Source of the DNA: an uncultured Mycoplasmatota bacterium
Lineage (GTDB): Bacteria > Bacillota_I > Bacilli_A > RF39 > UBA660
Direction of reading: 5' to 3'
Assembly (NCBI GenBank): GCA_947572405.1
Contig: CANPBV010000026.1
Location: 1-17,296 of the forward strand
Length of the DNA stretch: 17,296 nucleotides
The translations under genes were made by a program, and so were the position numbers. Below the pieces are notes generated by a model, which saw only the letters and a list, made by a program, of their open reading frames with translations, did not search any database and was not told the origin of the DNA. Below, piece by piece: positions 1-6,686 of the stretch. The first letter of the stretch is position 1, and the number at the start of each line of letters is the position of its first letter.

Positions 1-2
1 AA

Positions 3-48
3 GAAAGCCTTTTGGCTTTCTAATGAAAACTTTTGTTTTCATTTTTCT
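3..48 (+). terminator. Tandem hairpins at left edge, probable terminator
   Basis: Two perfect hairpins stand back to back. The first pairs GAAAGCC with GGCTTTC around a TTTT loop (3-20). The second pairs AATGAAAAC with GTTTTCATT around a TTTT loop (22-43) and runs into a T-rich stretch (TTTTCTTG). The second has the shape of a rho-independent terminator on the plus strand, probably ending a gene outside the window. Both stems are symmetrical, so they could also act on the minus strand. Confidence 0.6.
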
Positions 49-126
49 TGTATATATTTATGTATTTGCATAAAATAGAGTAGATGTGGTACTGAGTGTA
101 AAGAGTTATGGGGATTTTTTCAATGG

Positions 127-156
127 AAAAACTTACAACCTTAAATTTGTAAGTTT
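127..156 (-). terminator. Terminator of the kinase remnant
   Basis: The arms AAACTTACAA (129-138) and TTGTAAGTTT (147-156) form a 10-bp perfect stem with an 8-nt loop. Read on the minus strand the stem follows directly on the stop codon of the kinase remnant (155-157) and is followed by a short T run (127-130). Stem position and U-tract fit an intrinsic terminator; the T run is short. Confidence 0.6.
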
Positions 157-670
157 ATTTATTATTTACAATTATTTTTTCTAGTGTTTCTTGTAATACT
201 TTCTCTCTATTAAAAGAAGTATCTACAAACCAAATTCCTAATTTTTTACACTCACTTTGGTATTTTTTACTTTTTTCTATCCAATGTTTAGAATGTTTTA
301 GTAAGTGTTCATCACGTCTGTCAAACGTCCAATCCTTTTTTGTTTGATATTTTTTGATATCATTAAAATATTCTTCTGGTGTTTGATTAGGAGTTCCTAG
401 AAAAAGTAAAATCGTATTATTGTTATTAAATAAGTCATTTGCTTTATTAGGAGTTATATCACAACTCTCAACAATATAATTGAATTCTCCTTGATTTCTT
501 TTCATGCTTTTATAAAATAGACAGGATAAAAAATTAGGAAAGTCATGAATCATTCCAGATCCACCACTATTATTAATATTGTTATTAGGTAGAGTTTCTT
601 GAAATGCCCATTGAATATCGTCTCCAATAATAATATGATAATTTTGATATTTTTTAATATTTGTTATTTC
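155..670 (-). pseudogene. N-terminally truncated P-loop nucleotide kinase-like gene
   Basis: The best ATG (553) gives 132 residues, but the frame stays open to a stop at 671-673, adding about 39 residues that read as real protein (including GDDIQW and NNSGGSGM) with no good start codon. The body looks like a small P-loop kinase of the (d)NMP/AAA type: a VESCDITPNKA strand, the hydrophobic strand TILLFLGTP, an Arg/Asp-rich lid-like stretch (DWTFDRRDEHLLKH) and the C-terminal strand GIWFVDTSF. The Walker A (GxxGxGKS) that should lie about 20 residues before GDDIQW is absent, because the frame runs into the 3' end of the neighbouring hydrolase gene. I infer that a deletion removed the start and the ATP-binding loop. 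Upstream of ATG 553 there is only a weak GGTGG-like ribosome site, so a short product is possible but would not be an active kinase. The family assignment is by eye. Confidence 0.6.
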
Positions 671-1422
671 TTAAATATGAATTGCTTTCCTTCCATGGCA
701 ATTTCAGTGTTTGGAAATATTTCTTGAGCTTCTTTTAAATATGAACTTTTATTTTCTTCAGGCCAGAAATGTGTAAGGAGTAATTGTTTTACATGTGCAA
801 GTTTGGCAATTTCGCCAGCTTTAGAAGCTGTCATATGTGTTTTAGTACTAGAATTATGGGCTTCTAAAAATGAACTTTCACAAATAAGTAAATCTGAATC
901 TTTCGCAAAATTTATAATTCCATTCATGTTACTGGTTCCAATATCTGAAGTATATACCAACTTAAAATTTTGACTTTGTACTTTTATCATATAGGATTCT
1001 ATTGAATGGGAATGATTGTCTTCAAAAGTTATTAAGAAATCTCCAATTTGATAGCTTTGTTTTTCTTGTATAGAATGATAATCTGCGAAACTCTCTTTAT
1101 TTGAGAGGATGGTGGCTCTATTGAATCTAAAATCATTTTCTGGCAAATAAATTTGAATTTTTTTACTTAAATTTCCTAAATTGTGATGGCAGAAAGAAGC
1201 ATATTGTAGTGAGCCAATATCTCCAATGTGGTCACTATGAAAATGTGTAAGAAAAACATGCAAGTTGTTTAAATCGTTAGGAAAGTGAAGAAGTCTAGTA
1301 ATTCCATTTCCACAATCTAGTAATATTTTATATGTTTGATATTCTATTAAAAATCCAGGACAATTCATATTTTCTTTTGAATATGGAGAAATACTTCCTA
1401 ATGTTGTAATTGCAATTTTCAT
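664..1422 (-). CDS. MBL-fold metallo-hydrolase, YhfI/RNase Z-like
   Basis: Zinc-dependent hydrolase of the metallo-beta-lactamase superfamily, predicted cytoplasmic, 252 residues. The metal motif HFHSDH lies near residues 60-65 in the context FLTHFHSDHIGDIGSL. Further ligands are probably the His in DNHSHS, the Asp in YTSDIG and the His in LLLTHFWPE near residue 218; HMTASKAGEIA is also typical of RNase Z-like members. The N-terminus (MKIAITTLGS, then a GFLIEY and LLDCGNG pattern) resembles Bacillus YhfI. The open frame could start at a GTG (1431), but the AAGGAG site (1433-1438) touches that codon, whereas the ATG at 1422 lies about 10 nt from it and matches family N-termini, so I chose 1422. 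Its 3' end abuts the truncated kinase remnant. The substrate is unknown: phosphodiesterase, tRNA 3' nuclease or other are all possible. Confidence 0.85.
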   Translation of the reverse strand: MKIAITTLGSISPYSKENMNCPGFLIEYQTYKILLDCGNGITRLLHFPNDLNNLHVFLTHFHSDHIGDIGSLQYASFCHHNLGNLSKKIQIYLPENDFRFNRATILSNKESFADYHSIQEKQSYQIGDFLITFEDNHSHSIESYMIKVQSQNFKLVYTSDIGTSNMNGIINFAKDSDLLICESSFLEAHNSSTKTHMTASKAGEIAKLAHVKQLLLTHFWPEENKSSYLKEAQEIFPNTEIAMEGKQFIFKK

Positions 1423-1449
1423 TGAAATCACACTCCTTTTTATAATTTT

Positions 1450-1477
1450 ATTATATATATTTTTTCATTTTTGAAAA
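1450..1477 (-). promoter_or_regulatory. Putative promoter of the MBL hydrolase
   Basis: On the minus strand a TATAAT (1450-1455) lies 16 bp from a TTTTCA-like -35 (1472-1477). The predicted start is about 20 nt before the ATG at 1422. The region is very AT-rich, so chance matches are likely. Confidence 0.4.
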
Positions 1478-1517
1478 ATACTTTTTTATTATGGATGATA
1501 TAACTGGGAATTATAAA

Positions 1518-1552
1518 AGGCTTATGAGAAATAGCTTATGAAAAATCATAAG
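1518..1552 (-). terminator. Terminator of the frameshifted transglutaminase-like gene
   Basis: CTTATGA (1535-1541) and TCATAAG (1546-1552) form a 7-bp stem with an AAAA loop just past the stop codon (1554-1556). A second copy of CTTATGA (1521-1527) can pair with the same arm in an alternative hairpin, which on the minus strand is followed by CCTTTT (1516-1521). Either form is a plausible intrinsic terminator. Confidence 0.5.
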
Positions 1553-1553
1553 T

Positions 1554-2623
1554 TTAATTCATTTTTTCTAATATAGAAATAGGGCAATAATCATTCTTAA
1601 AAGCAATACCGATATGATTGAGAGGTTTGAAAATCATATTTCCATTATCATCATAACCTGAAAAATAATCATGTTTTGTGACCGCTTCATAAAAACTTTT
1701 ATTTAATTTTCGATGATTAGAATGACTTTGTTCATATCCATAATCAATGTCTAAAAAATATTTTTGAATTGTTTCATCATGAATATCAATTCGATAAATG
1801 TCTTTCACGTTTAAGACTGCTTCCATGTTAGGTCCTAACTCTTTATAAGGAGGGAACCGAAAAAAATAAATATATTTTGTTCCATAAGGGCCTCGAAATA
1901 AAGTGAGTGCATCTAGAACTTCTTCTCTTGTTAAACTATTTTTATTACGTCCTAAATATTTTTTATTCCAACCATTTACAATTCGTTCTTTATATTTAGA
2001 TACAGATTGATCAAATAAATCATACAATTTATGGTCGAACATATATTGTAAGCTAAGTAAGCCGATATCTAAATTAGCGCTTTTATTTACTAAATGATAA
2101 AAGTAAAGTGGTTCATTTAATTTTATAATTGTTCCTTTTTCAGCAAATTCATAATATTCTTCACAAGAAATATGATAAGGCGGTTTTTTATATTCATAAA
2201 CGATTGTGGGAGCTTCATTATTTACTACGAATTTCTTTTTTACGTCTAATAGAAGTTCTTTTAATGAATTATATTTATGGATGCCTTTGTATGGTCCCCA
2301 AGAATGTTCAAACCAATAAACCATATTATTTTTTCATAGGTTAAAAAAGTATGAGATGGAAGTCCATCATTTTCATATGTGCAAATGAAAAAAGTTCTTA
2401 CAGTCCAATTTTCTTTTTCAAACAAGAAACGTTCCAATTCTACTTGATCCCAACAAACTCCACATTTCTTTTCTAGTAGCTCACTAGGAGATAATAAATA
2501 ATAAAAATCGTAAAATTCGTCATCCCATTTTTTAGGATTTATATTGATAATGTTTTCATTATTTTCATCTAAAAAACCGTATTCAATGGAATTCATAATA
2601 TCCATAATTTTATTTTCTAACAT
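1554..2623 (-). pseudogene. Transglutaminase-like protein split by a frameshift
   Basis: Two overlapping frames form one gene. The 5' frame (2623 down to about 2330) carries a probable catalytic Cys in KKCGVCWDQVELERF and a His in SHTFLTYE. The 3' frame continues with VYWFEHSWGPYKGIH, the expected third strand with an acidic residue. Together they give a Cys-His-acid arrangement like transglutaminase/papain-fold enzymes, followed by a C-terminal domain of about 190 residues that I do not recognise (contains FYHLVNKSANLDIG, SLTREEV and LFRGPYGTKYIYFF). The break is at a run of six A residues on the coding strand (2329-2334): one more A would restore a protein of about 355 residues. Left as is, the 5' frame ends after 120 residues with a nonsense tail. 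A strong ribosome site AAAGGAG precedes ATG 2623. It may be a recent mutation, a sequencing error or slippage at the A run. The transglutaminase call is by motif only. Confidence 0.65.
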
Positions 2624-2646
2624 AAATTTCTCCTTTATATATATCC

Positions 2647-2675
2647 ATTATAAAATAAAATAGATAGAAAGTAAA
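2647..2675 (-). promoter_or_regulatory. Promoter of the transglutaminase-like gene
   Basis: Minus-strand TTTACT (2670-2675), 17 bp, TATAAT (2647-2652). It lies between this gene and the small membrane protein gene, with an AAGGAG site downstream of it, so the gene seems to have its own promoter. Confidence 0.55.
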
Positions 2676-2680
2676 ACTGA

Positions 2681-2941
2681 TTATTTTTTCTTTTGAAAGA
2701 GTAATAAAAGAAAAAGAGTTCCTAAAAATAAACTTATTAAAATACTTAGAAGTCCTAAAAAAATATTTGTTTTTATGACGTTTATTCCAATAACCAAAAA
2801 CAAGAAAGCAATTCCTATATAAAATAGACTTAAAATTACGATCATAAAAATGCGAATAATGAATGGAATATGTTTGTTATTTTTAGCTTCTATTAATATT
2901 TCTAATATAAACTCTCCAATTACTTCTAATAATAACTCCAT
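2681..2941 (-). CDS. Small integral membrane protein, unknown function
   Basis: 86 residues, almost entirely hydrophobic. A short amphipathic N-terminus (MELLLEVIGEFILEILIEAKNNKH) is followed by two membrane helices, about residues 28-52 (IIRIFMIVILSLFYIGIAFLFLVIG with neighbours) and 58-82, and a KKK end that suggests a cytoplasmic C-terminus. An AGGTGG ribosome site lies 4-5 nt before the ATG. I recognise no family. It is transcribed away from the LCP gene from a separate promoter and could be an accessory envelope protein, but nothing in the sequence gives a function. Confidence 0.6.
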   Translation of the reverse strand: MELLLEVIGEFILEILIEAKNNKHIPFIIRIFMIVILSLFYIGIAFLFLVIGINVIKTNIFLGLLSILISLFLGTLFLLLLFQKKK

Positions 2942-2957
2942 ATAACCACCTGAACCT

Positions 2958-2966
2958 ATTATATCA
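2958..2966 (-). promoter_or_regulatory. Extended -10 promoter of the small membrane protein
   Basis: On the minus strand the sequence TGATATAAT is a TGN-extended -10 box. The predicted start lies about 10 nt before the 2941 start codon. No good -35 at 17 bp. Confidence 0.5.
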
Positions 2967-3034
2967 TACTACGATAAAATAAGAAAATATGTTTGTTATC
3001 TATGTGTCAATCTCGTGAAAAAAAAGTAAAAAGA

Positions 3035-3063
3035 TTGAGAAATTGGATATAATAAGCTATAAT
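3035..3063 (+). promoter_or_regulatory. Promoter of the LCP-PASTA gene
   Basis: TTGAGA (3035-3040), exactly 17 bp, TATAAT (3058-3063). The predicted start near 3070 lies downstream of the first possible ATG (3062) and so rules that start out. A second TATAAT at 3048 has no matching -35. An inverted repeat, TCAATCT (3007-3013) with AGATTGA (3032-3038), overlaps the -35 and may be an operator. Confidence 0.65.
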
Positions 3064-3094
3064 GAGAGAGTGTGAAAAGAAAGGATATGATGAT

Positions 3095-5338
3095 ATGCAA
3101 CAAAGGATGATGAAGAGTAATAAAGGTTGGACAATTGTATTCGATGTTTTGTTTTTAACTTTAATTATATCATCTCTTTATATGTTATATTCAATTTCAT
3201 TACTAAATGGTATAGAGAATAAATTACGATTGGTTGGTGCAATTGTAATTGTTGTTATAGCAGTTTTATTAATCCTTTTATCAATACGTTCTATTTTAAA
3301 GCATAAAAAGAAGCAAAGGATCTTTTTAGCTATATTTACATTATTATATTCAGGAATGTTAATTTTTCTTGCTTCCAATATTCATACAGTAATTGAAAAA
3401 CTAGGTCGTGTTAGTACAACGACAACAACGTATTCGGCAAGTTTAGTAACTTTAAATAATAATAAAGCTGAAAATATTGATGATATTGGGTCAGCATCTA
3501 TTGGAATGCTAAAAGATGAAAACAGCATTGATGGGCATCAACTTCCAAAGGAAATTATGAAAAAAAATAAATCAATTTCTAATAATAAAGTGGTTTATTA
3601 TGATGATTACGTATCTATGTTAAATGCTTTATATGAAAAAGAAATTGAATATATCTTTTTGCCAAGTGGGTATGTGTTATTGTTTCAATCGTTAGAAGGA
3701 TATGAACATATTGCAAATGAGACAAAAGTTTTGGGCTCTATTGATAAAGATGTAAAAAATACAATTGCAACAGGTGGAAATAAAATAGATAAGCCGTTTA
3801 CGGTATTACTTATGGGAGTCGATTCTGAAAAAGAGGATATTAAAGGTGCTTCTTTTAATGGCGATTCATTGATGTTAATTACTTTTAATCCAACAACACT
3901 AAATACGACAATCGTAAGTATACCAAGGGACACTTATGTGCCGATTTCTTGTTTGAGTGGAAGAAAAAATAAAATTACTCATGCCGCATGGGGTGGAGAA
4001 ACTTGTATGATCAGTACCATCGAAAACTTTACAGGAATTAAAATTGATTATTATGCCAAAATTAATTTTAAAGGTGTTGTTAAATTGGTTGATGCTTTAG
4101 GCGGAATTGATGTTGACGTTCCAATTGAGTTCTGTGAACAAGATAGTAACCGTGACTTTGGCAATCTAATTTGTCTTAAAAAAGGACAACAAACTTTAAA
4201 TGGAGAACAAGCATTAGCGCTTTCTCGTCATCGTAAAACAATTAATGATTTCGTTCGTGGGCAAAATCAGCAACTTGTTGTAAAAGGACTGATGAATAAA
4301 GCAAAATCTATTAGAAGTATTGATACTATCTACTCTTTATTAGATACTTTAAGCAATAATATGGAAACCAATATGACAACAAATGAGATTTTATCATTTT
4401 ACAATGTTGCAAAAGAGATACTAGAAAAAAGTAAAGAAACGAGTAATGTTGATGAATTACTTGGTATGCAAAGACTTTATATTAGTGGTTTTGATGCCAT
4501 GATTTATGATTATGATTCCAAATTAAATGCGGGAACAAAACTTCGACTTTATAATTTTGTACCATATGATGGTAGTATTAAAGATGTTGTGAAGGCCATG
4601 AAAGTGAATCTAGGATTAGAAAGTCCGAAAGTGGTAAAAACATTTGAATTTGATGTTGATGAACCATATGTAGAAACCGTAATTGGGAAAGGAACTTATA
4701 AAGGAACAAAACTATACTTACTGCCAAATTTTGTAGGGTACAATCAGTCTAAAGCAATCGCTTATGGAAAAGAGTATGGGATAAAAATTAATGTGAATAC
4801 TGTTAGTTCTGCTCAAAATGAAGGACAGGTAATTAGTCAAAGTCTTCATGACGGAATGGATTTGAATGCAATTAATAAGAATGTAGGACTAACAATTACC
4901 GTTTCTGATGGAAAAGGTGGAATGGATTCTAAAGATGAAAAAGATGTAGAACTTCCGAATTTTGTTGGAAAATTATATAACGGAACAACACTTTCTAATT
5001 TCCTTGAAAAAAATAAAACGATTAGAATTGTATTGGTAAAGGTGTCTGTAGGAGACAAAGGATATGATAGTTCTAAAAAAGGGCAAATTATTTCACAAGA
5101 TAAAAAGGCGGGAACACTTTTAGAAAGCTTAAAAGGTGAGACAATTACACTAAAATATATAGACCCATTGGAAGACAAAGAGGAAGAAGAAAAGCCAGCT
5201 GAAAAGGACCCTGATGAAAACAAAGATCCTGATGAAAGCAAAGATCCTGATGAAAGCAAAGATCCTGATGAAAGCAAAGATCCAGAGGAAAAGCCTGATG
5301 AAAAAGACGAGGAACTTCCTGGAGAGCTTGTTCCATAG
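3095..5338 (+). CDS. LytR-CpsA-Psr family protein with PASTA repeats
   Basis: Predicted membrane protein that transfers glycopolymers (teichoic-acid-like or capsular) from a lipid carrier onto peptidoglycan outside the cell, by LCP family analogy. About 747 residues. Three helices (about 13-35, 44-64, 76-97) are followed by an extracellular stretch (about 105-215) that looks like a small solute-binding fold (GSASIGMLKD, VVYYDDYVSMLNALYEKEIEYIFLPSG). The LCP domain (about 233-390) has FTVLLMGVD, DSLMLITFNP, the key Arg/Asp of SIPRDTYVP and the LSRHRKTINDFVRGQNQ block. Two PASTA-like repeats start at LPNFVGYNQSKA (about 543) and LPNFVGKLYNG (about 620), which may bind peptidoglycan stems. The tail is Glu/Asp/Lys/Pro-rich. 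I chose ATG 3095 because the promoter start (about 3070) excludes ATG 3062 and AAAGG lies 10 nt ahead. It is the only gene in its transcript, which ends at the terminator at 5338. Confidence 0.9.
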   Translation: MQQRMMKSNKGWTIVFDVLFLTLIISSLYMLYSISLLNGIENKLRLVGAIVIVVIAVLLILLSIRSILKHKKKQRIFLAIFTLLYSGMLIFLASNIHTVIEKLGRVSTTTTTYSASLVTLNNNKAENIDDIGSASIGMLKDENSIDGHQLPKEIMKKNKSISNNKVVYYDDYVSMLNALYEKEIEYIFLPSGYVLLFQSLEGYEHIANETKVLGSIDKDVKNTIATGGNKIDKPFTVLLMGVDSEKEDIKGASFNGDSLMLITFNPTTLNTTIVSIPRDTYVPISCLSGRKNKITHAAWGGETCMISTIENFTGIKIDYYAKINFKGVVKLVDALGGIDVDVPIEFCEQDSNRDFGNLICLKKGQQTLNGEQALALSRHRKTINDFVRGQNQQLVVKGLMNKAKSIRSIDTIYSLLDTLSNNMETNMTTNEILSFYNVAKEILEKSKETSNVDELLGMQRLYISGFDAMIYDYDSKLNAGTKLRLYNFVPYDGSIKDVVKAMKVNLGLESPKVVKTFEFDVDEPYVETVIGKGTYKGTKLYLLPNFVGYNQSKAIAYGKEYGIKINVNTVSSAQNEGQVISQSLHDGMDLNAINKNVGLTITVSDGKGGMDSKDEKDVELPNFVGKLYNGTTLSNFLEKNKTIRIVLVKVSVGDKGYDSSKKGQIISQDKKAGTLLESLKGETITLKYIDPLEDKEEEEKPAEKDPDENKDPDESKDPDESKDPDESKDPEEKPDEKDEELPGELVP
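5207..5296 (+). repeat. 18-bp tandem repeat encoding DPDESK
   Basis: Five consecutive 18-nt units in the 3' end of the LCP gene. Units at 5225, 5243 and 5261 are identical; the first (5207) and last (5279) have diverged. They encode a hydrophilic DPDESK linker at the C-terminus, a probable wall-spanning spacer. Identical units suggest recent slippage, so copy number may vary between strains. Confidence 0.9.
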
Positions 5339-5364
5339 GAGACCAAATGGGTTTCCTTTTTTTT
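5338..5364 (+). terminator. Intrinsic terminator after the LCP gene
   Basis: GGAGACC (5338-5344, starting in the TAG stop) pairs with GGTTTCC (5350-5356, one G-U), followed by eight T residues (5357-5364). Good form and position. The next gene's promoter begins within 10 nt. Confidence 0.8.
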
Positions 5365-5372
5365 GGGGAACA

Positions 5373-5381
5373 TGGTATAAT
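5373..5381 (+). promoter_or_regulatory. Extended -10 promoter of tcdA
   Basis: TGGTATAAT, a TGN-extended -10 box, sits 9 nt after the LCP terminator. The predicted start near 5388 leaves a leader of about 10 nt carrying GGTGAAGG. No convincing -35, because the terminator T run occupies that position. Confidence 0.6.
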
Positions 5382-5397
5382 AAAAGCGGTGAAGGAT

Positions 5398-6081
5398 ATG
5401 CAGGAATTATCTAGATTAGAACTTCTAATTGGGAGTGAAAAATTGAAATGTTTAAAAGAGAAAACTGTCTTAATATTAGGTCTTGGTGGGGTTGGTGGCT
5501 ATGCAGTAGAAGCGCTCGCCCGTAGCGGGATCGGCCACTTTATTTTAGTCGATTACGATACCATTGACATAACGAATTTGAATCGGCAATTGATTGCTAC
5601 CAAATCAAATATTGGAAAATCAAAAGTAAAAGTGTGGGGAGAAAAGATTGCAGATATCTCTAATGCAAAGGTCACAATCGTAGAAAAGCAAATAACGGAA
5701 GAAAACATCGACCTTATTTTTAAAGAACATATTGATTATGCAATTGATGCCTGTGATACAATAAACGTCAAATTTCAATTTTTAAAATGTTGCTTACAGA
5801 AAAAAATTCCATTTGTAACCTGCCTTGGAACAGGAAAAAGGATCGATGCCAGTAAAGTAGAAATAACGGAGCTTATGAAAACGGAAAATGATCCAATTGC
5901 TAAAATCTTAAGAAAAAAAGTAAGAGAAGAAAAAATAAGGCAAAAAATTCCTGTTATTTATAGTAGAGAGATTCCTAAGAAGATAGAAGGAAAAACAATT
6001 GGCTCTAGTGTATTCGTACCTAGTTGTGCTGGAATTATGGTTGCTAGTTGGGCTTTTCAAATATTATTAGAAGGTGAATAA
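5398..6081 (+). CDS. tcdA: tRNA threonylcarbamoyladenosine dehydratase
   Basis: E1-like, ATP-dependent enzyme (also called CsdL) that cyclises t6A at position 37 of ANN-decoding tRNAs to ct6A by adenylating and dehydrating the threonylcarbamoyl group. 227 residues. The N-terminal SRLELLIGSEKLKCLKEKTV leads into the nucleotide loop LGLGGVGGYAVEALARSG (about residues 27-44), then VDYDTIDITNLNRQL with the family Arg, then IDACDTINVK and CLGTGKRIDASKV. SSVFVPSCAGIMVASW is the conserved C-terminal helix. The frame is open to an ATG at 5347, but that lies inside the terminator and before the promoter. ATG 5398 with GGTGAAGG just upstream matches family N-termini. It is slightly shorter than the 268-residue E. 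coli protein. It is followed without a gap by an unknown gene, probably in the same operon. Confidence 0.9.
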   Translation: MQELSRLELLIGSEKLKCLKEKTVLILGLGGVGGYAVEALARSGIGHFILVDYDTIDITNLNRQLIATKSNIGKSKVKVWGEKIADISNAKVTIVEKQITEENIDLIFKEHIDYAIDACDTINVKFQFLKCCLQKKIPFVTCLGTGKRIDASKVEITELMKTENDPIAKILRKKVREEKIRQKIPVIYSREIPKKIEGKTIGSSVFVPSCAGIMVASWAFQILLEGE

Positions 6082-6624
6082 ATGAAAAAAGAAGAAAAAA
6101 AGCTTTACAGTATAATTAAAAAGCTGCAAGGAAATGTTTTGATCATTGGAGTAGAAGACGAGCAGTTATTAGTTGCCATTAGTGAAAACCCAAATATTTC
6201 AAAATGTAATCTGTTAAATGCTATTACCAATAATTTCAAAGAAAGAAAGAAAATGAGGGGAAGAAAGAAAAATTTTCAAATCAGAAAATTAAGAAAAAAG
6301 TTTCATAAAAAGAAAGTGGATGATATTCTTTGCAATATAGAAGATATTTATCCATATTTAAAAACGTTTGTGAAGGATAGTGTTTATATTAATAGAGGCA
6401 AATTATATTTCTATGGAGAAAAAGGAAAATATGATTTGGAAAAAACATTAAGAAAATATAAAAAATATCAGGCTAAAGTAGAGCAGAAGTTTGAAGGAAA
6501 TTACTTTTTTATTACCATTTCAAATGAGCATAGTAAAACGAATAAATTAAAGGATATTTGGTTTTCTATCAGTGAATTTATGATGTGGTTATATGAGATA
6601 ATAGGAGATATGCTTATTAATTAA
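6082..6624 (+). CDS. Unknown protein, possibly methyltransferase-like fold
   Basis: 180 residues. The ATG follows the tcdA stop directly and an AGAAGG site (6069-6074) lies 7 nt upstream, so co-translation with tcdA is likely. I cannot name a family. Visible features are a first strand and loop GNVLIIGVEDEQLLVAI (about residues 17-33), which resembles a Rossmann motif I; a very basic stretch with many Lys/Arg (about 51-77), suitable for binding RNA; DDILCNIEDIYPYLKTFV (about 80-97), which resembles the motif IV region of class I SAM methyltransferases; and KLYFYGEKGKYDLEKTL. The usual glycine-rich GxGxG loop is absent, so catalysis is doubtful. With tcdA next door a role around tRNA is conceivable, but that is inference from position and charge. 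Confidence 0.6.
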   Translation: MKKEEKKLYSIIKKLQGNVLIIGVEDEQLLVAISENPNISKCNLLNAITNNFKERKKMRGRKKNFQIRKLRKKFHKKKVDDILCNIEDIYPYLKTFVKDSVYINRGKLYFYGEKGKYDLEKTLRKYKKYQAKVEQKFEGNYFFITISNEHSKTNKLKDIWFSISEFMMWLYEIIGDMLIN

Positions 6625-6643
6625 ATAAAACCTCCTTTTTTAT

Positions 6644-6671
6644 TTGTAAATCTTCAAAATAATGGTATAAT
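6644..6671 (+). promoter_or_regulatory. Promoter of the hydrolase-murF-ddl operon
   Basis: TTGTAA (6644-6649), 16 bp, TGGTATAAT with TATAAT at 6666-6671. The predicted start near 6678 lies about 9 nt before ATG 6687, with GGTG between. The block TGGTATAATAAA, a few bases, then GGTGAA is nearly the same as upstream of tcdA. Confidence 0.65.
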
Positions 6672-6686
6672 AAAGATGGTGAAAGC

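Noticed and set aside
2324..2340. Programmed -1 ribosomal frameshift in the transglutaminase-like gene
   Set aside because: In zero frame the codons are GAA AAA ATA; the A-site tRNA would not re-pair after slipping, and I see no clear stimulatory stem. A mutation or sequence error is simpler.
2129..2344. Plus-strand frame of 71 codons
   Set aside because: It lies fully opposite the transglutaminase-like gene and has no ribosome site or recognisable features.
3062..3094. Earlier ATG for the LCP gene
   Set aside because: It overlaps the -10 box (3058-3063) and would lie upstream of the predicted transcription start.
4846..5373. Long minus-strand frame rich in Ser/Gly repeats opposite the LCP gene
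   Set aside because: It is the mirror of the DPDESK repeats and the PASTA region of a clearly real plus-strand gene, with no ribosome site or family resemblance.
5347..5397. Earlier ATG for tcdA
   Set aside because: It lies within the terminator hairpin and before the promoter; the encoded residues do not match TcdA N-termini.
6623..6645. Terminator after the unknown gene behind tcdA
   Set aside because: AAATAAAA/TTTTATTT is an AT-only stem without a following T run; too weak to call, although some transcription stop here is plausible.
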